Made by a program: the position numbers and the translations under genes. Source: Mangrovimicrobium sp033283385 (GTDB taxonomy: Bacteria > Pseudomonadota > Gammaproteobacteria > Pseudomonadales > Halieaceae). Taken from it: a DNA stretch of 64,000 bases. Positions within the stretch are counted from its first letter, which is position 1; each line of letters starts with the position of its first letter. Below are positions 54,193-62,973 of the stretch, one piece after another. The notes beneath the pieces were generated by a model that made no database searches, was not told the DNA's origin, and saw only the letters and a program-made list of their open reading frames with translations. The stretch is taken from NCBI GenBank assembly GCA_033283385.1, contig JAWMQQ010000001.1, positions 1,612,001-1,676,000 on the forward strand. Reading direction: 5' to 3'.

Positions 54193-55415
54193 TCGTGTTC
54201 TACCTGGCCTGCGCGGCGCTGATGTGCCTGGCGGCGTTATTCCTGGTGCTGCCGCTGGCCGGTCGCCACCGGCCGGTCGATAACGACGCCGCCGAGGCCA
54301 ACCTGCAGTGGTACCGCCTGCGCCGGCAGGAACTGGAGGGCGAGGCCGAAGCGCTGGACGCCGATGCGCAACTGCGCCTGCTGGAGGATACTGCAGCCGC
54401 AAATGCATCCCCCGGGATGGCGCCAGTGCACACCCGCTTCCGTGCCTGGCTGCTGGTGCCGCTGGTCGGCGTGTTCGCCGCGGTGCTCTATTACAAGACC
54501 GGCGCAGCGCCCGACGTGGTCATCGCGCAGCAGATCCAGGGCCTCGACGCAAACTCCACGCCGGAGCAGATGCACACGCTGATCGCGGCGATCCAGCAGC
54601 GGGCGGAGCAGCGCCCCGGCAACCTCGACTACACGGTGATGCTCGGCCAGTTCGCCATGCAGAGCCAGGATTACGCCGCCGCGGCTCGTTATTACGACGC
54701 GCTGAGCGCCGCCGCCCCCGGCGATGCAACGGCCCTGGCCTACGCGGCCCAGGCCAGCTACCTCGCCGCCGGACGCACGCTGACCGACGCGGCCCGCCTG
54801 CGCGCCGAGCGCGCGCTGTCCATCGACCCGCACCAGCGCACGGCACTGGGCCTGCTGGGCATGGTGTCCTTCGAGCAGGGGCAGTACCGCGCCGCCATCA
54901 ACTACTGGGAGCGCCTGCTCGCGGTAGAAACGCCGGGCTCGGACAGCTACAAGATGATCGCCAGCGTGATCGACAGCGCCCGCGACCGGCTCGGGGAGCC
55001 GGCGGCTACCGGGCAGGCGCAAGCCGGTGCGCAGCTTGCCGCGGATGATGCCGCACCCGCGGTCCCCGGCGTCGGTGTCACGGTCAGCGTGGCCCTGCCC
55101 GAGGGCACCGATATCGACCCGCGCGCCACGGTATTCATACTTGCGAAAAACGGCGATGGCAGCTCCCGCATGCCCATCGCCGTGCAACGCCTGTCCGCCG
55201 GCGACCTGCCGGTCACCCTGCGCCTGGACGACGGCAACAGCATGGCAGGGCAGAAGCTCTCCGGCGTCGCCTCGGTCCTGGTAGAGGTGCAGGTATCCCC
55301 CGACGGCCGCCCCGGCGCCGCCAACGCCAGCTGGCTGGGGCGGGCGGGACCGCTTGCCCCGAGCGCCTCAACAGACCCCGTCACCGTCACCCTGGAGTCC
55401 AATCCGGGGGGTTGA
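54189..55415 (+). CDS. ccmI: Cytochrome c-type biogenesis protein CcmI
   Basis: CcmI is the TPR chaperone for apocytochrome c. It starts at GTG 54189, overlapping the ccmH stop, and has 408 residues. Two membrane helices frame a cytoplasmic loop with a leucine-zipper-like stretch (about 30-80). Three TPR-like helix pairs follow (about 115-240), and a C-terminal beta-rich domain (about 285-405) is periplasmic. It is the last gene of the ccm cluster; a 155-nt gap separates it from smc. Confidence 0.9.
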   Translation: MIVFYLACAALMCLAALFLVLPLAGRHRPVDNDAAEANLQWYRLRRQELEGEAEALDADAQLRLLEDTAAANASPGMAPVHTRFRAWLLVPLVGVFAAVLYYKTGAAPDVVIAQQIQGLDANSTPEQMHTLIAAIQQRAEQRPGNLDYTVMLGQFAMQSQDYAAAARYYDALSAAAPGDATALAYAAQASYLAAGRTLTDAARLRAERALSIDPHQRTALGLLGMVSFEQGQYRAAINYWERLLAVETPGSDSYKMIASVIDSARDRLGEPAATGQAQAGAQLAADDAAPAVPGVGVTVSVALPEGTDIDPRATVFILAKNGDGSSRMPIAVQRLSAGDLPVTLRLDDGNSMAGQKLSGVASVLVEVQVSPDGRPGAANASWLGRAGPLAPSASTDPVTVTLESNPGG

Positions 55416-55449
55416 GCAAAACCATTTGCCGGCTTTGTGCGGTTCAGGC

Positions 55450-55481
55450 ATAGTGTTATCAGATCAAAGCCGATACACTAT
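55450..55481. promoter_or_regulatory. Inverted repeat upstream of smc
   Basis: ATAGTGT-T-ATC at 55450 and GATACACTAT at 55472 form a 10-bp inverted repeat with one unpaired base, in an AT-rich 155-nt gap. It sits about 90 nt ahead of the smc start and could be an operator or part of a leader hairpin. The protein, if any, is unknown. Confidence 0.4.
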
Positions 55482-55570
55482 ATCTTGTGGTTCAGGTTTT
55501 GGGTTTTTTAGGGATGAAATCGTAAAAAACCAATAAAAAACAAAAAGATACGGCGGGCGATTAAAGTTAG

Positions 55571-58500
55571 ATGAGATTAAAGTCTATCAAGCTGGCGGGA
55601 TTCAAGTCATTCGTGGACCCAACCACGGTGAACTTGCCCAGCAACATGTGTGCGGTAGTCGGCCCCAACGGCTGCGGCAAATCCAATGTCATCGATGCCG
55701 TGCGCTGGGTCATGGGCGAGAGTTCCGCCAAGAACCTGCGCGGCGAGTCCATGGACGATGTCATTTTCAACGGCTCGGTGAACCGCCAGCCGGTCGGCCA
55801 GGCCTCCATCGAGCTGGTGTTCGACAACAGTGACGGCAGCGTCGGCGGCGAGTACGCGCGCTACGCGGAAATCTCCGTCAAGCGCCAGGTGGTGCGCGAG
55901 GGGCAGTCCGAGTACTTCCTCAACGGCACCCGCTGCCGCCGCCGCGACATCACCGACATCTTCCTCGGCACCGGCCTCGGCCCGCGCAGCTACGCGATCA
56001 TCGAGCAGGGCATGATCTCCCGCCTGATCGAATCCAAGCCGGAAGAACTGCGGGTGTTCATCGAGGAAGCCGCGGGCATCTCCAAGTACAAGGAGCGGCG
56101 CAAGGAAACCGAGAGCCGCATGCGGCGCACCATGGAGAACCTCGAGCGCCTCACCGACCTGCGCGACGAACTCGAGCGCCAGCTGCAGCACCTGCAGCGC
56201 CAGGCCCAGGCCGCCGAGAAATACCGCGAATACAAGAACGAGGAGCGCACCCACAAGGCCCAGCTGATGGCGCTGCAGTGGCGCGCGCTGAACGACCAGG
56301 TGCAGTCCGCCGCACGCAGCATCGGCGAGCTGGAGGTCAAGCTGGAGTCGATCCACGCCGAGCACCAGCAGGTCGATACCGCCATCGAGCAGCACCGGGT
56401 CGAGCACACCGACCGCACCGATACCTTCAACACGGTGCAGGCTACTTATTATTCACTGGGCGCCGAGGTGGCGCGCATCGAGCAGACCATCCGCCACCAG
56501 CGCGAGCGCAGCCGGCAGCTGGCGGAAGACCTGTCGCAGACCGACGGCGACCTGCGCAGCGCAGAATCTCAGCTCACCGAAGACCGCGAGAAACTGGTCA
56601 GCTGGGAAGCGGAGGCGGAGAACCTCGGTCCCGAACTGGAAATGCTGCAGGAGGTGGAGGAGGCCTCCGCCGAGGCACTGCTGCAGGCCGAGGAGGCCAT
56701 GCACCAGTGGCAGAACCGCTGGGACGAATTCAACCAGTCCGCGGCGCAGCCGCGGCAACAGGCCGAAGTGCAGCAGTCGCGTATCCAGCACCTGGAGCAG
56801 GTGTTGCAGCGCATCCAGGGCCGCACCCGCCAGCTGGAGGAAGAACAGGCCGCCCTGGCGCCCGCCGGCGACGACGGCGAGATGGAGCTGCTCGCCGAGG
56901 AGATGGCCGAGTCGGAAATGCAGGTGGAATCCCACGGCCTGCGCGCGGAGGAACTGGCGGGCTCGATCACCGCGGTGCGCGAGCGCAGCGGCGAACTGTC
57001 GGACCAGCTCAACCAGGTGCGCTCGCGCACCCAGCAGATGCGCGGCCGACAGGCCTCGCTGGAAGCACTGCAACAGGCGGCCCGCGAGGATTCCTCCCAG
57101 GGCCTCGGCGCCTGGCTGGAAGCCCAGCAACTGACGGACAGCGCGCGCCTGCTGGAACACCTGCAGGTGGACGAAGGCTGGCAGCTGGCGGTGGAAACCG
57201 TGCTCGGCGACTACCTGCAGGCGGTCTGCGTCGACGATCTCGGCGCTCTGGGCCACATGCTCGGCTCGCTGGAGCAGGGCGTGCTGGCGCTGGTGGAGGC
57301 GGGCGCGGATGCCCCGGCCGACGGCAGCGCACTGGCAGGCAAGGTACGCAGCGGCGGTCGCGCCGCGGCGCTGCTGGGCGGCGTCAAAGCGGCAGATGAC
57401 CTGGCAGCAGCGATGGCGCTGCGCGGCAGCCTTGCCGCCCACGAATCGGTAATCACCCGCGACGGTATCTGGCTGGGCCCCAACTGGCTGCGCGTGGCGC
57501 GGCAGGCGGGCGCGCAGGGCGGCGTGATCGAGCGCCAGCAACAGCTGGAAGAGCTGGAACAGCAGCTGGAGCAGGCCGGCGCAGAAGAAGAATCACTCGC
57601 GCAGGCCCTGCAGCAGGCGCAGGACGAACTGCGCCAGCTGGAAGCCCAGCGCGAGCAGTGCCAGCGCGAACTGCAGTCCGCCAGCCGCCAGCACGCGGAT
57701 CTCGCCGCGCGGCGCTCGGCGCTGGAAGCCAAGTACGAGCAGGTCGCCGTGCGCCGCGAGCGGATCGCCGCGGACATCCGCGAGGCCCGCGAACAGTTCC
57801 GCCAGGAACAGGAATCCGTCGCCGAGGCGCGCCAGCTGCTCGCCGAGGCCATCGAGAGCATGGAAACGGACTCGCGCCAGCGCGAGGAACTGCTCACCGC
57901 CCGCGACGAGGCCCGCAACAGCCTCGACGCCCGCCGGCAGAAGGCCCGCCACGACAAGGACGCGGCCCACCAGGCGGCGATGCGTCACCAGTCGCTGCAG
58001 ACCCAGCTCGGCGCGATGCGCGAATCCATCGGCCGCATGCAGGCCCAGGTCGCGCAACTGAGCGAGCGCGGCGAGCGCCTGCGCGAAAGCATGCAGGAGA
58101 GCGACTCCCCGCTGGAAGGGCTGGAGCAGGAACTCGAAGCCCAGCTGGAACTGCGCCTGCAGTCCGAGGCGGAACTGGCCGAAGCGCGCCAGGCGGTCGC
58201 GGAGGTAGAGCACAAGCTGCGCGAGTGTGAACAGCAGCGCGCCAGTATCGAGCACCGCGCCGGCAGCGTGCGGGGCGACCTGGAACAGCAGCGGCTGACC
58301 CGCCAGACCCTGCAGGTGCAGCTCGAGACCATCCAGCGCCAGTTGAACGAGGCGCAGCAGGATCTCGAGGCGGTGCTGGAGTCCATGCCCGAGGAAGCCA
58401 CCGAAGCCGAGTGGCAGCAGCAGCTGGAGAAAATCGCCGCGCGCATCGCCCGGCTGGGCCCGATCAACCTCGCGGCCATTGACGAGTACACCCTGCAGTC

Positions 58501-59068
58501 CGAGCGCAAGACCTACCTCGACGCGCAGAACGAAGACCTCGAAACCGCGCTGGAAACCCTGCAGGCGGCGATCCGCAAGATCGACAAGGAAACCCGCAGC
58601 CGCTTCCAGGAGACTTTCGACAAGGTCAACAACGGCCTGCAGGAACTGTTCCCGCGGGTCTTCGGCGGCGGCTCCGCCTCGCTGGAAATGACCGGCGACG
58701 ACCTGCTGGACACCGGCATCGCCATCATGGCGCGGCCCCCGGGCAAGAAGAACAGCACCATTCACCTGCTTTCGGGCGGTGAAAAGGCACTCACCGCGAT
58801 TGCACTGGTATTCTCCATCTTCCACCTCAACCCGGCGCCGTTCTGTATGCTGGACGAGGTCGACGCGCCGCTGGACGATGCCAATACCGGTCGCTACGCG
58901 CGCATGGTGAAGGAGATGTCCGAGAAAGTGCAGTTCATCTTCATCACCCACAACAAGATCACCATGGAACAGGCGGATCACCTCATGGGCGTCACCATGC
59001 ACGAGCCGGGCGTATCCCGCCTGGTGAGCGTGGATGTGGACGAAGCAGCGGAACTGGCAGCGAGCTGA
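55571..59068 (+). CDS. smc: Chromosome segregation protein SMC
   Basis: Smc organises the chromosome with ScpA and ScpB. The 1165 residues have the full layout: Walker A GPNGCGKS at 31-38, long coiled coil, a hinge near 510-630, a second coiled coil and the C-terminal head with signature LLSGGEKALTAIALVFSIF and Walker B PFCMLDEVDAPLDDAN. The length is normal. The coiled-coil regions are rich in Gln, Glu, Arg and Ala. ScpA and ScpB are not encoded in this window. zipA follows 12 nt after the stop, as in many gammaproteobacteria. Confidence 0.97.
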   Translation: MRLKSIKLAGFKSFVDPTTVNLPSNMCAVVGPNGCGKSNVIDAVRWVMGESSAKNLRGESMDDVIFNGSVNRQPVGQASIELVFDNSDGSVGGEYARYAEISVKRQVVREGQSEYFLNGTRCRRRDITDIFLGTGLGPRSYAIIEQGMISRLIESKPEELRVFIEEAAGISKYKERRKETESRMRRTMENLERLTDLRDELERQLQHLQRQAQAAEKYREYKNEERTHKAQLMALQWRALNDQVQSAARSIGELEVKLESIHAEHQQVDTAIEQHRVEHTDRTDTFNTVQATYYSLGAEVARIEQTIRHQRERSRQLAEDLSQTDGDLRSAESQLTEDREKLVSWEAEAENLGPELEMLQEVEEASAEALLQAEEAMHQWQNRWDEFNQSAAQPRQQAEVQQSRIQHLEQVLQRIQGRTRQLEEEQAALAPAGDDGEMELLAEEMAESEMQVESHGLRAEELAGSITAVRERSGELSDQLNQVRSRTQQMRGRQASLEALQQAAREDSSQGLGAWLEAQQLTDSARLLEHLQVDEGWQLAVETVLGDYLQAVCVDDLGALGHMLGSLEQGVLALVEAGADAPADGSALAGKVRSGGRAAALLGGVKAADDLAAAMALRGSLAAHESVITRDGIWLGPNWLRVARQAGAQGGVIERQQQLEELEQQLEQAGAEEESLAQALQQAQDELRQLEAQREQCQRELQSASRQHADLAARRSALEAKYEQVAVRRERIAADIREAREQFRQEQESVAEARQLLAEAIESMETDSRQREELLTARDEARNSLDARRQKARHDKDAAHQAAMRHQSLQTQLGAMRESIGRMQAQVAQLSERGERLRESMQESDSPLEGLEQELEAQLELRLQSEAELAEARQAVAEVEHKLRECEQQRASIEHRAGSVRGDLEQQRLTRQTLQVQLETIQRQLNEAQQDLEAVLESMPEEATEAEWQQQLEKIAARIARLGPINLAAIDEYTLQSERKTYLDAQNEDLETALETLQAAIRKIDKETRSRFQETFDKVNNGLQELFPRVFGGGSASLEMTGDDLLDTGIAIMARPPGKKNSTIHLLSGGEKALTAIALVFSIFHLNPAPFCMLDEVDAPLDDANTGRYARMVKEMSEKVQFIFITHNKITMEQADHLMGVTMHEPGVSRLVSVDVDEAAELAAS

Positions 59069-59080
59069 CAGGTTTTGGCA

Positions 59081-60142
59081 ATGGCAGATTTAACGATACG
59101 CGACTGGATGGTGATCATCGGGGTACTGCTGATCACCGCGGTATTGCTGGATGCGTGGCGCCGGGTGCGCAACGAGCGCCGATCGGGCGTGCGCTTGAAG
59201 CTGCAGCCGGCGGGCGAGGAGCCCGCGACAGGCAAGCCGGACGATATCTCCTGGCTGAAGGAACTGCCCAACGGCGGCGCCCGGGTGGTTCGCCGCGGCG
59301 ACCTGGCCCGGGCGATGCGCGAGGCGGCCGCACCGGAAGCGGCCGCGCCTGCCAAGCCAGCAGTGGCGCGGCGCGCGCCGCCGGCAGAACGACCCGCGGT
59401 ACGGCGCGACGCCGCGCCCGCGGTGCAGCCGGAGCCCGAACTCGAGCCTGAACCGGAGCCGGAGGCAGGCACGGCCGAACTCGACGCACCTCCGACAGCC
59501 GAGCCCGAGCGGGAACCGGCACCCGAGCCGCGACCCCGCCGCAGCATGCCCGCCATCGACGATTTCGACGACGACCCGGTCGATGACCTGTTCGCCGGCA
59601 TGTCCGCCGAGCGCGACGACGTTTTCACCCCGGCCATGGGAAGCGCGCTGCCGGAGGACGACTCCCCCGCGCCCCCGGCGGACGACCCCGGCACGCTGCC
59701 GCGCTCGCCCGAATCCGAGGTGTTCATGCTCAACGTCGTCGCCCGCGACCCGCGCGGCTTCCGCGGCGAGGACATCCTGCACATCCTGCTCGCCTGCGAC
59801 CTGCGCTTCGGCGACATGAACTTCTTCCACCGCCACGAGTTCGAGGCGGGCAAGGGTGCCATCCAGTTCAGTGTCGCCAACATGATGCAGCCGGGCGTGT
59901 TCGATATCGACAACATGGGCGATTTCACCACCCCGGGGCTGGTGTTCTTCGTCACGCTGCCAGGGCCGGAGGACATGATGAAAGCCTTCGACTACATGCT
60001 GGAAACCGCCCAGGCGGTGGCGCGCAACCTCGGCGGCGACGTGCTCGACGAATCGCGCAGCGTGCTCACCCGGCAGGCGCTGGAACACTCGCGCCAGCAG
60101 ATCCGCGATCTCGAGCGGCGGCTGCTGGCCAGGGCGCGCTGA
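59081..60142 (+). CDS. zipA: Cell division protein ZipA
   Basis: ZipA anchors FtsZ to the inner membrane at the division site. The 353-residue protein has an N-terminal membrane helix (about 9-25), a long Pro/Ala/Glu-rich disordered linker (about 75-215) and a C-terminal FtsZ-binding domain (about 215-350, with SEVFMLNVVARDPRGFRG). ATG 59081 is preferred over an in-frame TTG six bases earlier. Its gene neighbours, smc and ligA, are the usual ones. Confidence 0.95.
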   Translation: MADLTIRDWMVIIGVLLITAVLLDAWRRVRNERRSGVRLKLQPAGEEPATGKPDDISWLKELPNGGARVVRRGDLARAMREAAAPEAAAPAKPAVARRAPPAERPAVRRDAAPAVQPEPELEPEPEPEAGTAELDAPPTAEPEREPAPEPRPRRSMPAIDDFDDDPVDDLFAGMSAERDDVFTPAMGSALPEDDSPAPPADDPGTLPRSPESEVFMLNVVARDPRGFRGEDILHILLACDLRFGDMNFFHRHEFEAGKGAIQFSVANMMQPGVFDIDNMGDFTTPGLVFFVTLPGPEDMMKAFDYMLETAQAVARNLGGDVLDESRSVLTRQALEHSRQQIRDLERRLLARAR

Positions 60143-60154
60143 AGCCCGACCCCG

Positions 60155-62188
60155 ATGCCGGACAATAAACTCCGCGCCGAGGTGCACAAGCTGCGCACCG
60201 AGCTCGAGGACTGGAACTACCGCTACCACGTGCTGGACGAGCCCAGCGTCCCGGACAGCGAGTACGACCGCGCGATGCGCCGCCTCAAGGACATCGAGGC
60301 GCAACACCCCGAACTGGTCACGCCCGACTCGCCCACCCAGCGGGTCGGCGCCGCGCCGCTGCAGAAATTCGGCGAAGTCGCCCATGAAATCCCCATGCTG
60401 TCGCTGGATAACGCGTTCAGCGCGCAGGAGCTGGAGGATTTCCAGCGGCGCATCCTCGACCGCCTGGGCACACCGGACCTGCTGATCGAATACTGCTGCG
60501 AGCCCAAGCTGGACGGTATCGCAGTGAGCCTTCTATACCGCGACGGCGTACTGGAGCGGGGCGCCACCCGCGGCGACGGCAGCTCCGGTGAAGACATCAC
60601 CCAGAATGTGCGCACCATCGCATCCATCCCGCTGCGCCTGCGCGGCGAGGGCTACCCGCCGGTGCTGGAAGTGCGCGGCGAGATCTACCTGCCGCGGGCC
60701 GGCTTCGAGGCGCTCAACGATGCGCAGCGACAATCCGGCGGGAAGACCTTCGTCAACCCGCGCAACGCGGCGGCCGGCAGCCTGCGCCAGCTCGACTCGC
60801 AGATCACAGCCAGCCGCGCGCTGGAATTCTGCTGCTACGGCTACGGCCTGGTGGAGGGCGGCGAACTGCCGGGGGAGCAGGCGGCGATCCTGCAGCAGTT
60901 TCGCGAGTGGGGCGTGCGCATCAACGCGGAGATGGAAGTGGTGCGGGGTATCGAGGGCTGCGAGCGCTACTACCAGCGGATGGCCCAGATGCGCGACGCG
61001 CTGGCCTACGATATCGACGGCATCGTCTACAAGGTCAACGCACTGGAACTGCAGCAGCGCCTGGGCTTCGTCTCGCGCGCGCCGCGCTGGGCCATCGCGC
61101 GCAAGTTTCCCGCCCAGGAGGAGATGACCCAACTGCTGGACGTGGAATTCCAGGTCGGGCGCACCGGTGCCATCACGCCCGTCGCGCGCCTGGAACCGGT
61201 TTTCGTCGGCGGCGTCACGGTGAGTAACGCCACGCTGCACAACGCCGACGAGATCGAGCGCCTGGGCGTGCGCATCGGCGACACGGTCATCGTGCGCCGC
61301 GCAGGCGACGTCATCCCGCAGGTGGTCTCCGTGGTGAGCGAGCGCCGCCCGGCGGATGCCCGCGATATCGCATTTCCCACCAGCTGCCCCGTGTGCGGCT
61401 CCGCAGTGGAGCGCGAGGAGGATGGCGCCGTATTGCGCTGCCTCGGCGGACTTGTCTGCGCCGCCCAGCGCAAGGCCGCCATCAAGCACTTCGCGTCGCG
61501 CAGGGCCATGGACATCGAGGGCCTGGGCGACAAGCTGGTCGAACAGCTGGTCGACGCGGGAAAGATCGACAACGTGGCGCAGATCTACGCGCTGGACAAG
61601 GACACGCTGGTGTCCCTGGACCGCATGGGCGAAAAATCCGCGGACAACCTGCTGCAGGCGCTGGAGGCGAGCAAGTCCACCACGCTGCCGCGATTCCTGT
61701 TCGCGCTGGGCATTCGCGAGGTGGGGGAGGCCACGGCGCTGAACCTGGCGCGGCATTTCGGCAACCTCGACCGGTTGTCCGAGGCTTCCGGGGAGAAGCT
61801 GCTGGAAGTCGCCGATGTCGGCCCTGTGGTGGCGGACCACCTGCGCCAGTTTTTCGACGACCCGCAGAGCATGGCGGTGGTGGCCGCCCTGCGCGAGGCC
61901 GGCGTGCACTGGGACGACATCGAGGTCGCGCCGAAAGAAGCCCTGCCGCTGGCGGACCAGACCTGGGTCGTGACCGGCACGCTGGAAGCGCTGACCCGGG
62001 ACCAGGCCAAGGCCGCACTGCAGTCCCTGGGGGCCAAGGTCGCCGGCAGCGTCTCGAAGAAAACCCACTGCGTGGTCGCCGGGCCGGGCGCCGGCTCCAA
62101 GCTCGGGAAGGCGGAGGAACTGGGTATCGAAGTGATCGACGAGGCGGCATTTCTCGAGCTGTTGCGCAGCCATGGAGTCACACCATGA
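60155..62188 (+). CDS. ligA: NAD-dependent DNA ligase LigA
   Basis: LigA seals nicks in DNA using NAD+. The 677-residue protein has the adenylated lysine in EPKLDGIAVSLLY (Lys118), an OB-fold, the four-cysteine zinc finger starting CPVCGSAVEREEDGAVLRC, a helix-hairpin-helix region and a C-terminal BRCT domain (about 595-670). Length is typical. Its TGA overlaps the ATG of a lipoprotein gene. Confidence 0.97.
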   Translation: MPDNKLRAEVHKLRTELEDWNYRYHVLDEPSVPDSEYDRAMRRLKDIEAQHPELVTPDSPTQRVGAAPLQKFGEVAHEIPMLSLDNAFSAQELEDFQRRILDRLGTPDLLIEYCCEPKLDGIAVSLLYRDGVLERGATRGDGSSGEDITQNVRTIASIPLRLRGEGYPPVLEVRGEIYLPRAGFEALNDAQRQSGGKTFVNPRNAAAGSLRQLDSQITASRALEFCCYGYGLVEGGELPGEQAAILQQFREWGVRINAEMEVVRGIEGCERYYQRMAQMRDALAYDIDGIVYKVNALELQQRLGFVSRAPRWAIARKFPAQEEMTQLLDVEFQVGRTGAITPVARLEPVFVGGVTVSNATLHNADEIERLGVRIGDTVIVRRAGDVIPQVVSVVSERRPADARDIAFPTSCPVCGSAVEREEDGAVLRCLGGLVCAAQRKAAIKHFASRRAMDIEGLGDKLVEQLVDAGKIDNVAQIYALDKDTLVSLDRMGEKSADNLLQALEASKSTTLPRFLFALGIREVGEATALNLARHFGNLDRLSEASGEKLLEVADVGPVVADHLRQFFDDPQSMAVVAALREAGVHWDDIEVAPKEALPLADQTWVVTGTLEALTRDQAKAALQSLGAKVAGSVSKKTHCVVAGPGAGSKLGKAEELGIEVIDEAAFLELLRSHGVTP

Positions 62189-62793
62189 TCCGCTGGATAC
62201 TGATTCTGCTGGCACTCGCCGCGGCCTCCGGTTGCACCACCTCGCCGCCGCGCAATCCCGACAACCTCTGCGATATCTTCCACGAGAAGGACGACTGGTA
62301 CGAGGATGCCGCCGACGCCCGCGACAACTGGGGCAGCCCGATCCCGGTGATGATGGCCATCATGTACCAGGAGTCGCGCTTCAACGCCAAGGCGCAGCCA
62401 CCGCGGCGCAAGCTGCTCGGCTTCATTCCCTGGACCCGCCCCTCCGACGCCTACGGCTACAGCCAGGCGAAGAAGGGCACCTGGAAGGAATACACCCGCG
62501 ACGCGGGCAGCTACGGCGCCGATCGCGACGACTTCGGCGATGCCATCGACTTCATCGGCTGGTACAACCACCGCTCCAGCAAGCGCAACGGCATCAGCCC
62601 GAACAACACCTACGGCCTCTACCTCGCCTACCACGAGGGCCACGGCGGTTTCAGCCGCGGCAGCTGGAAGTCGAAATCCTGGCTGCAGGATGTCGCCCAC
62701 AAGGTGGAACGCCGCGCCGGCAGCTACAGCGTCCAGCTGGCCGGTTGCGAGGAGGATCTCAAGGACAAGGGCTGGTTCTTCGGCTGGTTCTGA
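62185..62793 (+). CDS. Lysozyme-like (SLT-type) lipoprotein
   Basis: The 202-residue protein begins with a lipoprotein signal (LALAAASGC, Cys17). Its body has the motif YQESRFNAKAQPP (about 53-65), where Glu is the expected catalytic residue of lytic transglycosylases, plus AYGYSQAKKGTWKEY and LAYHEGHGGFSRGSW. It therefore resembles the transglycosylase SLT fold, and activity on peptidoglycan is an inference. It is translated with ligA through a 4-nt overlap, and a hairpin with T run follows the stop. Confidence 0.85.
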   Translation: MIRWILILLALAAASGCTTSPPRNPDNLCDIFHEKDDWYEDAADARDNWGSPIPVMMAIMYQESRFNAKAQPPRRKLLGFIPWTRPSDAYGYSQAKKGTWKEYTRDAGSYGADRDDFGDAIDFIGWYNHRSSKRNGISPNNTYGLYLAYHEGHGGFSRGSWKSKSWLQDVAHKVERRAGSYSVQLAGCEEDLKDKGWFFGWF

Positions 62794-62804
62794 AATTGGC
62801 CGTT

Positions 62805-62832
62805 AAAAAACAGCCATCCATGGTGGTTTTTT
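62805..62832. terminator. Rho-independent terminator after the lysozyme-like gene
   Basis: AAAAAACAGCCA pairs with TGGTGGTTTTTT around TCCA, giving a stem flanked by A and T runs that would terminate in either direction. Confidence 0.7.
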
Positions 62833-62973
62833 CGTGATCTCCTGGCGAGAACGTCTTAAGTGTTGGAAAAGTAACGTATTCCATACCCCTTTTAGGGTGC
62901 ATTGCCCGGCCGTTTGTGACACAATCCCCGCCGTTTGACCCGAGTGAAAATCCGCATTCCGACGAGCAGTAAC

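Noticed and set aside
59300..59560. Low-complexity Pro/Ala/Glu stretch in zipA as a possible frameshift or insertion
   Set aside because: A variable proline-rich linker is a normal feature of ZipA, and the frame is intact on both sides.
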